A stretch of 48,102 bases of DNA from Croceivirga sp. (GCA_028284665.1 JANQRG010000036.1:1-48102); one strand, 5' to 3'. Counted from the first letter of the stretch, positions 1-8,290 are shown. Made by a program: numbers and translations. The notes: generated by a model not told the origin, from the letters alone.

Positions 1-200
1 TCATTTATTCCTTTGGCAAAACCTTTTATTTCTTCTACGACTTCAGGATAAAAGCGCTGCAATTCTTTGTACGATTCAAGCCCAAATGCTATTTTTTTAG
101 GGTTTATTTTGGGGAGAACGAAGTTGGCTTTCTCACGAAGGAGTGTCCCGTACTTCAGCCCCATTTCGTAGAATTCCCCATATAATCTTGGGTGATACAT
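1..200 (-). CDS. C45-family acyltransferase/hydrolase, N-terminal part (partial)
   Basis: Only the first 66 codons lie in the window; the gene continues past base 1. The ATG is at 198-200. The start MYHPRLYGEFYEMGLKYG and the later EVVEEIKGFAKGIN resemble the N-terminus of C45-type autoproteolytic acyltransferases (acyl-CoA:6-APA acyltransferase-like NTN hydrolases). In that family a propeptide like this is cleaved before a catalytic Cys, which would be outside the window. There is no signal peptide. It starts 10 bp after the stop of the upstream secreted protein, so it is probably the last or a late gene of the operon that begins at 2837. The family call is from recall of the N-terminal pattern only. 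Confidence 0.55.
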   Translation of the reverse strand, partial: MYHPRLYGEFYEMGLKYGTLLREKANFVLPKINPKKIAFGLESYKELQRFYPEVVEEIKGFAKGIN

Positions 201-210
201 AGTTTACAAA

Positions 211-1281
211 TTAAAAATTTATACCCAAAACAACCTCAACTCCTAAGTCGAAGCGATACACTTCTGAAGTTTCAAACTGCTGGAAGAAGTCTACTCCAAA
301 AACAAGCCCTTTTTTTTGCCAAGGGATAAACCGTAATCCCTGACCGGCTCCTATTCCAATTACAAAATTGAAAGAGGTATAGCCCGATAGCTCCTCCAGT
401 AGTTCAAAACCTACCGGTACATTGGTACTAATGGATGCGTAGGTTCCTTTAAATAGTCGTTTGTAGAAGAAGTATAACTCGGGGCGAAATACAAATGAAT
501 TCACCTCTTCATATCCGTTTTCTTCTGCTACATCTTCTCTCGCCCAAGTTACTTCGAAGGATGTTTCATAAGGTCTGATCCAACCTTTTTTACTGTCTAC
601 AAAACCTGTATAGCTTATTCCGTAACCCTGAAAATACCTGCTTCCCATTCCTTTTGCGGTTACGAGATTAAACCATGGCCCAAGCGTGTTCTCTATTTTC
701 TCATTTTCTCTTAGCGGAATAAAGTCCGCCGAAACCCCGGACTTAGCTTCTTCATAGTTCTTCAGAAAGTAGTGCAAACAGTATTCCAGGGCTGCTCGGA
801 TTCTTTTTTCATGGGTAGCATGGAGTTCTGCCCTTTCATAAAGGTCAAACACTTCATCTTCGTTATGCTTAATAGTGTAGAGTTCTTTTAACATGCCTGC
901 TTCCATTTGAAAGAACGACATTTCAACATGAACCCGGGCGACCTTTACAATTCCATTGTTCATCCTTCGCTTTGATTCCTGAACATTTAATGCTTTTAAT
1001 TCAATGTAAACGAGCTCCTTATGGCTATCTTTTTTTAAAGATTCTCCATAAAAACGTTCTATGGCCGTTTCAGCGCCATCCTTTAAAAACAGTTCGGTTT
1101 TCTCTCCATTTATCTTTTCCAGGATGCCTAAACTTTTCACTTTTCGTTTATCTCTGACTGCTGCTACATAGACCTTTTCATTGCTTTGAGGTGTGAAAGG
1201 AATGGTTCTAAGCGACATTCTTTCCTGTGCACTAACGGATACCGTAAGGAAGAATATCATGACGGTGAGAAAGGGTTTCAT
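211..1281 (-). CDS. Secreted hypothetical protein with outer-membrane barrel-like C-terminus
   Basis: 356 residues starting with a Sec signal peptide (MKPFLTVMIFFLTVSVSAQ). The C-terminal half has alternating aromatic/polar strands such as GTYASISTNVPVGFELL and ends YRFDLGVEVVLGINF, typical of small outer-membrane beta-barrels in Bacteroidota. The first half is mixed alpha/beta with no motif I recognise. The ATG overlaps the stop of the upstream gene by 4 bp (ATGA), so translation is probably coupled. Function unknown; a surface or outer-membrane role is inferred from the signal peptide and C-terminal pattern. Confidence 0.75.
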   Translation of the reverse strand: MKPFLTVMIFFLTVSVSAQERMSLRTIPFTPQSNEKVYVAAVRDKRKVKSLGILEKINGEKTELFLKDGAETAIERFYGESLKKDSHKELVYIELKALNVQESKRRMNNGIVKVARVHVEMSFFQMEAGMLKELYTIKHNEDEVFDLYERAELHATHEKRIRAALEYCLHYFLKNYEEAKSGVSADFIPLRENEKIENTLGPWFNLVTAKGMGSRYFQGYGISYTGFVDSKKGWIRPYETSFEVTWAREDVAEENGYEEVNSFVFRPELYFFYKRLFKGTYASISTNVPVGFELLEELSGYTSFNFVIGIGAGQGLRFIPWQKKGLVFGVDFFQQFETSEVYRFDLGVEVVLGINF

Positions 1282-1667
1282 TTACCTTCCCTATTTAAAG
1301 AAACATAGTGCACTTCCCATAAACGATACTTGTCAGTGTCATAAGCAACTACCAGGGATCTATTGGAGAGAAAATAGATATAGAGCTTTTCTTTTTTTCC
1401 CTCACCGGATAACAATTCAATGTACTTCCCATTGGTATTGAGCAACCATGTTCCATGACTCTTTTTGCCTTCAGAAACTGCTGTATAGCTCATATCCATT
1501 TTAAAGGCCAAGTAGTCTTCTACCTCTTTTTTTGAAGGAAGGTAATACTGCTCTTCGTCAGAATATTTGTCCAAATACCAAAAGGTATATAGGTCATCTT
1601 GATTAATTTTCTGGGCATATGCGCTCAAAGAAACGATTGAGAACACTATTAAGATCCTGTTTTTCAT
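1278..1667 (-). CDS. Small secreted lipocalin-like protein
   Basis: 129 residues with a signal peptide (MKNRILIVFSIVSLSAYAQ). The mature part is about 110 residues of predicted beta strands with a pattern reminiscent of lipocalin-like Bacteroidota proteins: W near the N-terminus (FWYLDKY), then HGTWLLNTNGKYIEL in the middle, where the family usually has a GxWxl...l.l strand. It begins 3 bp after the amine oxidase stop and overlaps the next gene by 4 bp, so these three genes form one transcription unit. No ligand can be predicted. Confidence 0.7.
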   Translation of the reverse strand: MKNRILIVFSIVSLSAYAQKINQDDLYTFWYLDKYSDEEQYYLPSKKEVEDYLAFKMDMSYTAVSEGKKSHGTWLLNTNGKYIELLSGEGKKEKLYIYFLSNRSLVVAYDTDKYRLWEVHYVSLNREGK

Positions 1668-1670
1668 TCC

Positions 1671-2837
1671 CTACGGCTTTTCTTCTAACATCATTTCTAC
1701 ACATTGCCGGGCGGAGGAGATGGCATTATGCACATTTCCCCAATCTGTGCCGTCGGTGTAGGCATCACCAGCAAAGTAAAGTCTGTTGTCTATGGGCTTT
1801 TGTAATTTGGCTAGTGTTTTAGGTGCAGTAAAATCACTGGCATAGGCTCCTTTTGCAAAAGGTTCTTTTGACCAGTTTTGAGTGATGTGTTTGATATACT
1901 GTTTGCTAGCCTTCCCTTCAAATATTTCATCCAACTCTTGTAAAAACCGGGATTTGAACACTTCATCTGTCAAATTACCATACTTTTTGGCGGGAGTACC
2001 TACTGAAAAAAGACCCAGAATGTGTTTCTCACTTTCTTGTCCCCAGGCCGCATCGTAGAGCAACACCTGTCCATCTGTTTCTGGCATTACTACAAAATCG
2101 ATAAAAGAAGGATAGAACTTTTGTTCAAATTCGAAAAAGGCTTTAAACCCATCCCAATAAATAACTTCATCAAGCGCACTTCGTTTTCTTTCGGGCAGAG
2201 CAGGTGAGAAACGGATGTCTTTTGATTTTATGATTGACAAGGGTGTTGTAATGATTACCTTATCCGCAACAAATACGTCTTGATTCGCTTTTAGTAGTAT
2301 CGCTGTGTTAGTATAATCTATTGCTGTAATCTTCGTATCGTACGCAATGGTATTCTCAATGTAAGGAACTACGAAGGTTTTGAAGAAATCGAACCAAGAG
2401 CTATTAATGAATTTTTTATCAATGAATGTGTTGAGTGTACCTCGCAGTAATTTATGATTGTCCCAAACCCAATACTCGTCATTAGGTAAGTAGTCCACAG
2501 TTTTGATGTGTTCCAGCACCTTTTCATTTTCAGCCAGTAAACTGAAGTCAAGGTTTTCAGATGAAATCCATTCAGCACCAAGCGGTGTTGGGAAATCTGC
2601 AAAAGCGGTATTGATTTTCATTCTTCCCCCAAATTGAGAGTCTGCTTCGATAATGGTGAAATCAACCCCCTTTTGTTTTAGAAGGTATCCGGCAGATAAC
2701 CCGGCTGCTCCGGCACCAATAATAATAACTTTACCTGGTCTTGAATATTCTCTTAGAGCGTTAACGGTTGAAAAACCATTAAATGGTATGCTCAGTCCCA
2801 ACAGCCCACAGGCTCTTATAAAATCTTTTCTAGTCAT
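1671..2837 (-). CDS. FAD-dependent amine oxidase family protein
   Basis: 388 residues from the ATG at 2837. The dinucleotide-binding motif GAGAAG (residues 41-46) opens a Rossmann fold, and the C-terminal NRLYFAGDAYTDGTDWGNV plus a following helix is the flavin-binding signature of the monoamine oxidase/phytoene desaturase superfamily. The N-terminal MTRKDFIRACGLLGLS resembles a short Tat-type signal without a clear twin Arg. The frame is open to 2993, but that extension reads like non-coding DNA and the conserved fold begins only after residue 36 of the shorter form. First gene of the operon running to base 1. Substrate unknown; it could oxidise an amine or act as a desaturase-like enzyme. 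Confidence 0.85.
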   Translation of the reverse strand: MTRKDFIRACGLLGLSIPFNGFSTVNALREYSRPGKVIIIGAGAAGLSAGYLLKQKGVDFTIIEADSQFGGRMKINTAFADFPTPLGAEWISSENLDFSLLAENEKVLEHIKTVDYLPNDEYWVWDNHKLLRGTLNTFIDKKFINSSWFDFFKTFVVPYIENTIAYDTKITAIDYTNTAILLKANQDVFVADKVIITTPLSIIKSKDIRFSPALPERKRSALDEVIYWDGFKAFFEFEQKFYPSFIDFVVMPETDGQVLLYDAAWGQESEKHILGLFSVGTPAKKYGNLTDEVFKSRFLQELDEIFEGKASKQYIKHITQNWSKEPFAKGAYASDFTAPKTLAKLQKPIDNRLYFAGDAYTDGTDWGNVHNAISSARQCVEMMLEEKP

Positions 2838-3053
2838 TCTTGCCACATGAAACTTAGGAATGACAACAAGAAACAGGAACAGGCCTTTAAAACGGATTGA
2901 AAAGGCAATGCTATGCCAAACAAACTGCAAGCGGTAATACATTCCTTTCGGGTCATACGAAGGGTTTATACAATTCGGATCAAAAATGGGCAAGCCCGAA
3001 TTAGCAATGTCCCGGGAGTTTAAAATTGTGCTATTTCGGACGGATTTCTTGAG

Positions 3054-4187
3054 TTAATCCTGTACCTGATGCATTTTTTTAAATGAAGAAGGGGTATGTC
3101 CGGTAAACTTTTTGAATAGTGCATTAAAGGTGGATTTTGAATTAAACCCGCTTTCCAGAGCGATACCCATTATGCTGTAGTGATTGTATTCAGAACTCAT
3201 CAATTTCTTTTTGACCTCTTCCACACGGTATTGATTGATAAATTCAAAGAAGTTTTTGTTTTCTTTTTCATTGATGATCTGGGAGAGATAACCAGGACTA
3301 ATGTTTAGTGCACTGGCTAAATTTTGCAAGTTGAGTTCCGGGTTGTTATATAACGATTCGGACTCCATCAGATTGATAAGGTTGTTATGGTAGCTATCTG
3401 TTTTTGGGGAAAGTTTCTTGGAGTTTGTAGAAGGTATTTTTGATGCTTTAAACCGGGCTACTTGAAAAAGGGGATGTTGTAAGATCACAAAATAACCCAT
3501 CCAGAACAAGAATACGATCAGGCCAAATGAGACTAAACTGTAGGTACTCTCGCCTTCAAATCCCATAATGAACTGCATATAGCTAAACAACCAAACTATA
3601 AAGATTACTAATATGGCAATAACTAAGTTTCGAAGCCATAGTAGACTTTTACCTGAAAGGTTGGAGTAGTTGTCCAAAAGGAAGTTTTGATAAGAATTTA
3701 TTCTCCGGATAGCCAACCATAGCAAGGGTATACTTGTGAACAAGCCCATGGATTCTTCAAGGATCAATACCAGGTGCTCGGCGGTTTCAATGGTATCATC
3801 GTTCAAAAACAGGTTTACCGGAATATAAAGGAGTTCTACAACAACTTCCAATAGGATGGGGAGGTGCCATAGACGTTCCCATCTTTTCAATTCACTGTTG
3901 GGTTCAATTAAATAACGAACAAAAAAGTATAGTCCAATGGGGATGGCAGTTCTAATATAAATAGGGAGGTATTGGATGACCAAAGGAAGTTTTTCCTCCT
4001 CAACGGAATAATAAAAGAAGTCGTAACAAACAATAATGGAAATGGCAAATAAAGCCATGGCTAAAAACTGATTGGACTTGGAGCGAAACCTCTTGTTAAA
4101 ATAGAGAATGGAGGCAAGGAAGAGACCATGAAAGCCGGCCATCAGATGAACAGCACTTAAAAACCCGTATGCAAAATATTCTTCCAA
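3054..4187 (-). CDS. Membrane-anchored AraC-family transcriptional regulator
   Basis: 377 residues. The first about 240 residues contain roughly seven hydrophobic segments (for example HLMAGFHGLFLASILYF and SLVSFGLIVFLFWMGYFVIL). The last about 92 residues form a two-helix-turn-helix AraC DNA-binding domain: NLQNLASALNISPGYLSQII, then GIALESGFNSKSTFNALFKK and FTGHTPSSFKK. The architecture is a seven-helix membrane sensor fused to AraC, common in Flavobacteriia. The ATG lies 1 bp after the SDR stop, so it is the last gene of the DUF6090-SDR operon and may regulate it. The ligand is unknown. Confidence 0.88.
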   Translation of the reverse strand: MEEYFAYGFLSAVHLMAGFHGLFLASILYFNKRFRSKSNQFLAMALFAISIIVCYDFFYYSVEEEKLPLVIQYLPIYIRTAIPIGLYFFVRYLIEPNSELKRWERLWHLPILLEVVVELLYIPVNLFLNDDTIETAEHLVLILEESMGLFTSIPLLWLAIRRINSYQNFLLDNYSNLSGKSLLWLRNLVIAILVIFIVWLFSYMQFIMGFEGESTYSLVSFGLIVFLFWMGYFVILQHPLFQVARFKASKIPSTNSKKLSPKTDSYHNNLINLMESESLYNNPELNLQNLASALNISPGYLSQIINEKENKNFFEFINQYRVEEVKKKLMSSEYNHYSIMGIALESGFNSKSTFNALFKKFTGHTPSSFKKMHQVQD

Positions 4188-4188
4188 G

Positions 4189-4947
4189 TTAGCTTCTTAG
4201 ATAAGAAGCCCCATTCACATCAATGATCGTTCCCGAGGAATATTCTGCCCCGTCCGAAGCTAAAAACAAAATGGCGTGGGCTACTTCTTTGGGTTGTGCC
4301 ATACGTTGAAACGGCGATTCTCTTAGCAGGTTTTCCCGCTCAGCAGGGGTTAGGGTTATTGCAGCCATTTCCGTTTCCGTAAAGCCTGGGGCCACTACTC
4401 CAACGTAGATATTATGAGGCGCTAGTTTTTTAGCAAGTGACTGACTCATGGCATTTAGGGCGGCTTTACTGGCGCCGTAGGCAGGTTTAGTCGGTTCTCC
4501 CCGAAAAGCACCCCGGGAAGAAACATTAACGATACGACCACCTCCGGTTTGCATCATGGCCTTGGCGCCCCAATAACACAGATTAGCTGCTGCAAAAAGA
4601 TTGGTCTGAAAAGTGGTTTCCCAGGCATGGGCCCAATGCTCAAAATCTACCGAATCTATCTCATGGAAGATGGAAATCCCGGCATTATTGACCAAAATAT
4701 CCAGTTGCCCATATGCCCTGATAAACGTGTCTATTAGTGTTTGGCAATTTTTCTTTTGGCCAATGTCCGTTTGAAAAAGCTGATGCTCTGTACCGGGTAA
4801 TTCGGCAAGGGTTTTTTGGGCCTCTTCCAGATTGCTGCGAAAGTTTAGCCCTACTTTGGCGCCTTTTTCAGCAAAAGCTAATGCCGTTGCCTTGCCAATA
4901 CCCCGGGAAGCTCCTGTGATTAGTACTTTTTTATTTTTAAATTCCAT
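4189..4947 (-). CDS. Short-chain dehydrogenase/reductase (FabG-like)
   Basis: 252 residues from ATG 4947; an upstream in-frame TTG overlaps the previous stop and is less likely. Classical SDR features in order: cofactor motif TGASRGIG (11-18), NNAG (87-90), catalytic Ser in NVSS (about 144) and YxxxK with Tyr157 and Lys161. The C-terminal GTIIDVNGASYLRS matches the FabG-like group. Basic residues after the first strand (NFRSN) suggest NADP(H) preference. It sits 2 bp after the last DUF6090 gene and 1 bp before the AraC regulator. The substrate cannot be told from sequence; a role in fatty acid synthesis is unlikely given the context. Confidence 0.9.
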   Translation of the reverse strand: MEFKNKKVLITGASRGIGKATALAFAEKGAKVGLNFRSNLEEAQKTLAELPGTEHQLFQTDIGQKKNCQTLIDTFIRAYGQLDILVNNAGISIFHEIDSVDFEHWAHAWETTFQTNLFAAANLCYWGAKAMMQTGGGRIVNVSSRGAFRGEPTKPAYGASKAALNAMSQSLAKKLAPHNIYVGVVAPGFTETEMAAITLTPAERENLLRESPFQRMAQPKEVAHAILFLASDGAEYSSGTIIDVNGASYLRS

Positions 4948-4949
4948 GA

Positions 4950-5708
4950 TCAATTCAATTGTTCCAACTCCTCGTCAATGTTTTTCTTTAGGGCCTGGGC
5001 GCGTCGTTTAATCCCATCCCAACGAATTATCTGCTCCTGATTGCCTCCAAATTTTAACAACACCATTTTCCAATACTCCCGATTTTTTGAGAGTAGATGT
5101 GCATCCAGCTTATCCAGCATGGCGATATCTGCCACTTTCATGCCCAACATGGCAAGCCCTTCCTGATTGAGATATACATGTTCTACGAGAAGCGGGGTTA
5201 TAAACTCATCTGTGATCTGTCGTGTAGTACCATCGGTATAGGTGTCTTTAGCATTGCGGTAATAATTAAAAATGCGTTGACGGAGCGACTCATTTTTCAC
5301 ATAGCTCATTTTACCGGAGGAAACCGCTTCGTCAAAAATGCCACTGTTGCTTTTAAAATATTGATCAAACACAAACTCATAAGATTGTCTAACAAAACTG
5401 GTAACATCCAAACTATCAGGGGCTTTCAGGAGTTGTACCAAACTATCCAGCCGGCTTAGCCTTTCCCTGGATAGCGTGGTATTGTTTTCTATTTGCAGGA
5501 TGTCCAATCCAACGTCGTTAGAAAGGTTAGCCAGTAGGATCTTTTCTTGTTTTCGCTCCTTTTGTGATTCGCTGTAATTATTGATCTGTAAGGCAATTAA
5601 AATACCGATTACCACCAGGACAATTTCGCCAATGGCGTAGAGCAGGTATTTTGTGAACCTACTTTCTTGAAGGAGTTTTTGGCGGGTTTTTCTAAAGAAT
5701 TGGATCAT
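4950..5708 (-). CDS. DUF6090 family membrane protein (paralogue 4)
   Basis: 252 residues. It shares the family N-terminus MIQFFRKTRQKLLQES, followed by one transmembrane helix within GEIVLVVIGILIALQINN (about residues 27-45); the rest is a helical, charged, probably extracytoplasmic domain rich in short heptad-like stretches. This basic-amphipathic start plus conserved GEI(V/I)LVVIGILIALQ helix is the hallmark of the DUF6090 proteins found in multicopy in Flavobacteriia. The family has no known function. It is the last of the array and 2 bp upstream of the SDR start. Confidence 0.85.
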   Translation of the reverse strand: MIQFFRKTRQKLLQESRFTKYLLYAIGEIVLVVIGILIALQINNYSESQKERKQEKILLANLSNDVGLDILQIENNTTLSRERLSRLDSLVQLLKAPDSLDVTSFVRQSYEFVFDQYFKSNSGIFDEAVSSGKMSYVKNESLRQRIFNYYRNAKDTYTDGTTRQITDEFITPLLVEHVYLNQEGLAMLGMKVADIAMLDKLDAHLLSKNREYWKMVLLKFGGNQEQIIRWDGIKRRAQALKKNIDEELEQLN

Positions 5709-5709
5709 A

Positions 5710-6471
5710 CTACCTGTTCAGTTCCGCAGCTATTATTTCCAAAATCTCCTCAATATCCTCTTTTAGTGGAGCATAGTAGATAGCATTGGTGGTTTGAGAA
5801 ATGGCCTGGTAAAAAATTAAATCGTTTTCCACGGGTAAGTAATCAAACAACTTTTTTACGGCTACTCCCTCAAATTGAGAACTTCCGGCAACCTCATTGC
5901 CCACTGCTTTGAATATATTCCGTATGCTTATTTTTTCGGTCATATATTCCCCTAGACTATTTCTTCGAGATACCGCCCGGCTCTCCTGGCGTTTAACCCT
6001 TTCCAAAGCATTTCCAAAGGAAGCAATTTTTTGTCGAAGCAAAGGGTTTTTAAGCTGTTTTAGGTTCCCGGAACTGATGATATCGGTTTGTACCCCGGTA
6101 GAAGGATTATAGAATACCTCGTAGCGCAATGTAGTTCCAACGATGTTGGCAATTGCCGTTGAAGAGGTAGTATCCAACTTTTCTCTGTCAAAAAAAGTAA
6201 GGAGTTCGTCAAGTTGCATCACCAATTGCTCGTTGAGTTCAATAGCGGTATGTATTCGTTGAAGGTTGGTCCCAAATTCAGATTTCAAAGCTTCTAAGTA
6301 GGTCTTTTCAATTTGTCTTTCCGCCTTTAGGTTGTTCCAATTATTCACCTGAAGCGCAATAAGAATTCCGATAACCACCAGGATTATTTCGCCGATGGCA
6401 TACAGCAGATACTTGGAAAATCGATTCTCCCGGAGGAGTTTTTGACGAATATGGCGAAAGAATTGGATCAT
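5710..6471 (-). CDS. DUF6090 family membrane protein (paralogue 3)
   Basis: 253 residues, starting MIQFFRHIRQKLLRENRFSK, then the conserved helix GEIILVVIGILIALQVNNWN. The C-terminal domain is helical with little similarity by eye to the other copies except scattered positions, which argues for old duplications rather than recent copies. One base separates its stop from the next gene. Its start lies 4 bp inside the end of the decayed copy upstream. Function unknown; the single N-terminal anchor suggests the domain faces the periplasm. Confidence 0.85.
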   Translation of the reverse strand: MIQFFRHIRQKLLRENRFSKYLLYAIGEIILVVIGILIALQVNNWNNLKAERQIEKTYLEALKSEFGTNLQRIHTAIELNEQLVMQLDELLTFFDREKLDTTSSTAIANIVGTTLRYEVFYNPSTGVQTDIISSGNLKQLKNPLLRQKIASFGNALERVKRQESRAVSRRNSLGEYMTEKISIRNIFKAVGNEVAGSSQFEGVAVKKLFDYLPVENDLIFYQAISQTTNAIYYAPLKEDIEEILEIIAAELNR

Positions 6472-6698
6472 GGAGTAGCATTTTCCCCCTCCCGGGAGGG
6501 GAAGGTATATGTTTTTGTGCTCGTATTTACAGGCATACTATCAAAAAACATGAGGACAATCTCACCACAAGTGCAAAACAGGTAACTGGAGAACTGGCCC
6601 GTCCTTACCGAACGGGCACCTTCGGTTGGGTTTCCTGCCTTGCCGGCAGGCAGGTCCGAAAGGAGTTTTTGACGAATATGGCGAAAGAATTTAATCAT
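6468..6698 (-). pseudogene. Decayed DUF6090 gene disrupted by palindromic repeats
   Basis: The open frame begins with the family start MIKFFRHIRQKLLS, then reads DLPAGKAGNPTEGARSVRTG, then a recognisable but degraded remnant FSSYLFCTCGEIVL of the conserved helix, and stops after 76 codons where intact copies have about 250. The foreign stretch corresponds to DNA palindromes at 6634-6654 (CCTGCC...GGCAGG) and 6598-6616 (CCCGT...ACGGG); a third perfect 16-bp palindrome (CCCCTCCCGGGAGGGG) is at 6486-6501. The start still overlaps the upstream stop in the same ATGATTAA arrangement as an intact junction in this array. Best read as the stub of a fifth array member. Confidence 0.75.
6634..6654. repeat. 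21-bp palindromic repeat CCTGCC-N9-GGCAGG
   Basis: CCTGCC, a 9-base centre and GGCAGG form a hairpin-capable unit. With one mismatch the same 21 bases, plus the following tcc, occur at 8139-8159 inside another DUF6090 gene, at the equivalent codon position. Such short GC-rich palindromes are dispersed in many Bacteroidota genomes. Confidence 0.8.
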
Positions 6699-7443
6699 CA
6701 CTTTCTTTTAGTTTTTCTTGCAGCATATCAAGCAATTTTTCGGTATCCCTCCGTATTGCAGGATACATCGTATTCTTTTGAAAATCATAAAGCTCCATAA
6801 CATTGTATAGCTGATTGTGGAATAGGCGATACTGTTTGGAATTTATGTCAAGTTGCCAATCCATAACGGATTTATGCTGCTTTTTGGAAACATTGTTTTC
6901 ATAAAAATTATCGGTAGTTATGACGTATTCCTGAACGATATTGACCACCCCGTCAAAAGTTGTCCGTTCGTAGTATTGATATATTTCATGGGTATTTTTC
7001 AACTTGGCAATCGCTTTTTTCTCTACTTCGGAAAAGAGAATGATATCTCCGGTAGTTCCTAGTTCGTCTAAAGTAAAAGAAGACTTGTTAAAACTGTTTA
7101 TAGAGTAAATGACACTGTCCTTTTTTTGACGGAGCAAATTGATATTCAAGTTTTCACTATTGTAATAATCAATGTACTTTTCTATGTTGCCTTCGTGTTT
7201 TACCCGCAATTGGTTGAGGCTGTCCAGGGATTGAAGGTCCGTTTGAAGTTCGGATATTAGATTTTCTCTGTACTGCCTTAATTGTCCTTTTTTCCTTTGA
7301 TCCTCATTCCAATTGTTGATTTGCAGCGCAATCAAAATACCTATGACAACCAAAACAATTTCACCTATGGCATATAAAAGATATTTGGTGAATTTGCCCT
7401 CCGATAGGAGTTTTTGACGAATATGACGGAAGAATTTAATCAT
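6691..7443 (-). CDS. DUF6090 family membrane protein (paralogue 2)
   Basis: 250 residues with the canonical start MIKFFRHIRQKLLSEGKFTK, the membrane helix GEIVLVVIGILIALQINNWN, and a helical C-terminal domain. The start overlaps the stop of the upstream paralogue by 8 bp (ATGATTAA), and its own stop overlaps the decayed copy the same way. This is the best reference in the window for an uninterrupted N-terminus when judging insertions in the other copies. Function unknown. Confidence 0.85.
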   Translation of the reverse strand: MIKFFRHIRQKLLSEGKFTKYLLYAIGEIVLVVIGILIALQINNWNEDQRKKGQLRQYRENLISELQTDLQSLDSLNQLRVKHEGNIEKYIDYYNSENLNINLLRQKKDSVIYSINSFNKSSFTLDELGTTGDIILFSEVEKKAIAKLKNTHEIYQYYERTTFDGVVNIVQEYVITTDNFYENNVSKKQHKSVMDWQLDINSKQYRLFHNQLYNVMELYDFQKNTMYPAIRRDTEKLLDMLQEKLKESDD

Positions 7444-8203
7444 TGATTGCCGGTTCGGTTAATCTGATAATTTCATTGATCATTTTCGAAATACCTTCTT
7501 CTCTAACTGCGGTAATGTTGTTGTTCAAGTCTCCGGCCCTTTTGTAAATAAAATTTCTATGTTCTTTGCTAAATAAAGCTTTAGCATTATCCGGGTCGTT
7601 ATCGCTATCCGGATCAAAATTTAACCGTGCCCAGGGACCGTATTCGTAAAATAAGAAATTAGCCCCATATTCTTCTTCTTCCAAATAATCCGAAAGAACA
7701 TCCTTCCAGGAAATAAGGTTTCTTCTAAGCGTGTCGTTCGCAATCAAATCAAAAGATGAAGAATTTAAAAGTGCCTCAACTGTTCCGTTTTTTGGATTGA
7801 AGGATTTATTCCGCCAAACCAATTTATTGTAATATCCAATACTGTCCGCAAAGTGAGCATTTGCTTCCGTGATTTTTGGATCTTCCGGGTCGAATGCCTT
7901 TATAATCTCCTGAAACCTCGATGCCGCATGGTAGCTAATTTTGTTGAATTCGATAATAGAATCCAGTTGTTCTTTATTGGACTTGAAGTCCAGGTTGATT
8001 TCCCGTAAAAAGGCCTGTTCCTTGGCACGTTCCTTTCGCTCTTCGTTGTTGTTGTTTATCTGGAGCGCAATCAAAATACCGATGACTACCAGAATAATCT
8101 CACCAAGAGCATAAAACAGGTATTTTGAGAAGGAATCCCCTGCCTTGCCGCCAGGCAGGTCCATAAACAGTTTTTGGCGGATTCTTCGGAAGAGTTGGAT
8201 CAT
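7436..8203 (-). CDS. DUF6090 family membrane protein (paralogue 1, with in-frame repeat insertion)
   Basis: 255 residues, first gene of the array. The family start MIQLFRRIRQKLF is followed by an extra MDLPGGKAGD before the expected FSKYLFYALGEIILVVIGIL. The extra residues are encoded by the palindromic repeat at 8139-8159, inserted in frame so the protein stays open to a normal length. The insertion sits between the basic N-terminus and the membrane helix, so it may be tolerated as a cytoplasmic linker. A TATATTTG promoter element lies 29 bp upstream. Confidence 0.85.
   Translation of the reverse strand: MIQLFRRIRQKLFMDLPGGKAGDSFSKYLFYALGEIILVVIGILIALQINNNNEERKERAKEQAFLREINLDFKSNKEQLDSIIEFNKISYHAASRFQEIIKAFDPEDPKITEANAHFADSIGYYNKLVWRNKSFNPKNGTVEALLNSSSFDLIANDTLRRNLISWKDVLSDYLEEEEYGANFLFYEYGPWARLNFDPDSDNDPDNAKALFSKEHRNFIYKRAGDLNNNITAVREEGISKMINEIIRLTEPAIND
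8139..8159. repeat. Palindromic repeat inside a DUF6090 coding region
   Basis: CCTGCC-TTGCCGCCA-GGCAGG; one base differs from the copy at 6634-6654. It adds codons for LPGGKAG to the reading frame on the minus strand. Confidence 0.8.
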
Positions 8204-8231
8204 AGTATGGATGATACATAAGGGAATATCT

Positions 8232-8239
8232 CAAATATA
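8232..8239 (-). promoter_or_regulatory. Promoter -7 element for the DUF6090-SDR-AraC operon
   Basis: TATATTTG on the minus strand exactly fits the Bacteroidota TAnnTTTG -7 consensus, 29 bp upstream of the first ATG of the array. A TTG is found 23 bases further upstream, at the long end of the usual spacing. Confidence 0.55.
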
Positions 8240-8264
8240 CTGTTTTCGAGCCCATTGCATTAAC

Positions 8265-8290
8265 AAAAAATCCCCGGCATTGCGGGGATC
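8265..8290 (-). terminator. Intrinsic terminator of the Asp-box protein gene
   Basis: Reading the minus strand, ATCCCCG and CGGGGAT form a strong stem around a short loop, followed by TTTTTTG. It lies 24 bp past the stop of the gene ending at 8314 and upstream of the DUF6090 promoter, separating the two units. Confidence 0.8.

Noticed and set aside
2838-2993. N-terminal extension of the amine oxidase
   Set aside because: The extra 52 codons have no motif, and the shorter form begins with a plausible signal-like segment before the FAD fold.
4950-8203. Assembly artefact producing repeated genes
   Set aside because: The paralogues differ strongly in their C-terminal domains, so they are real, old duplicates.
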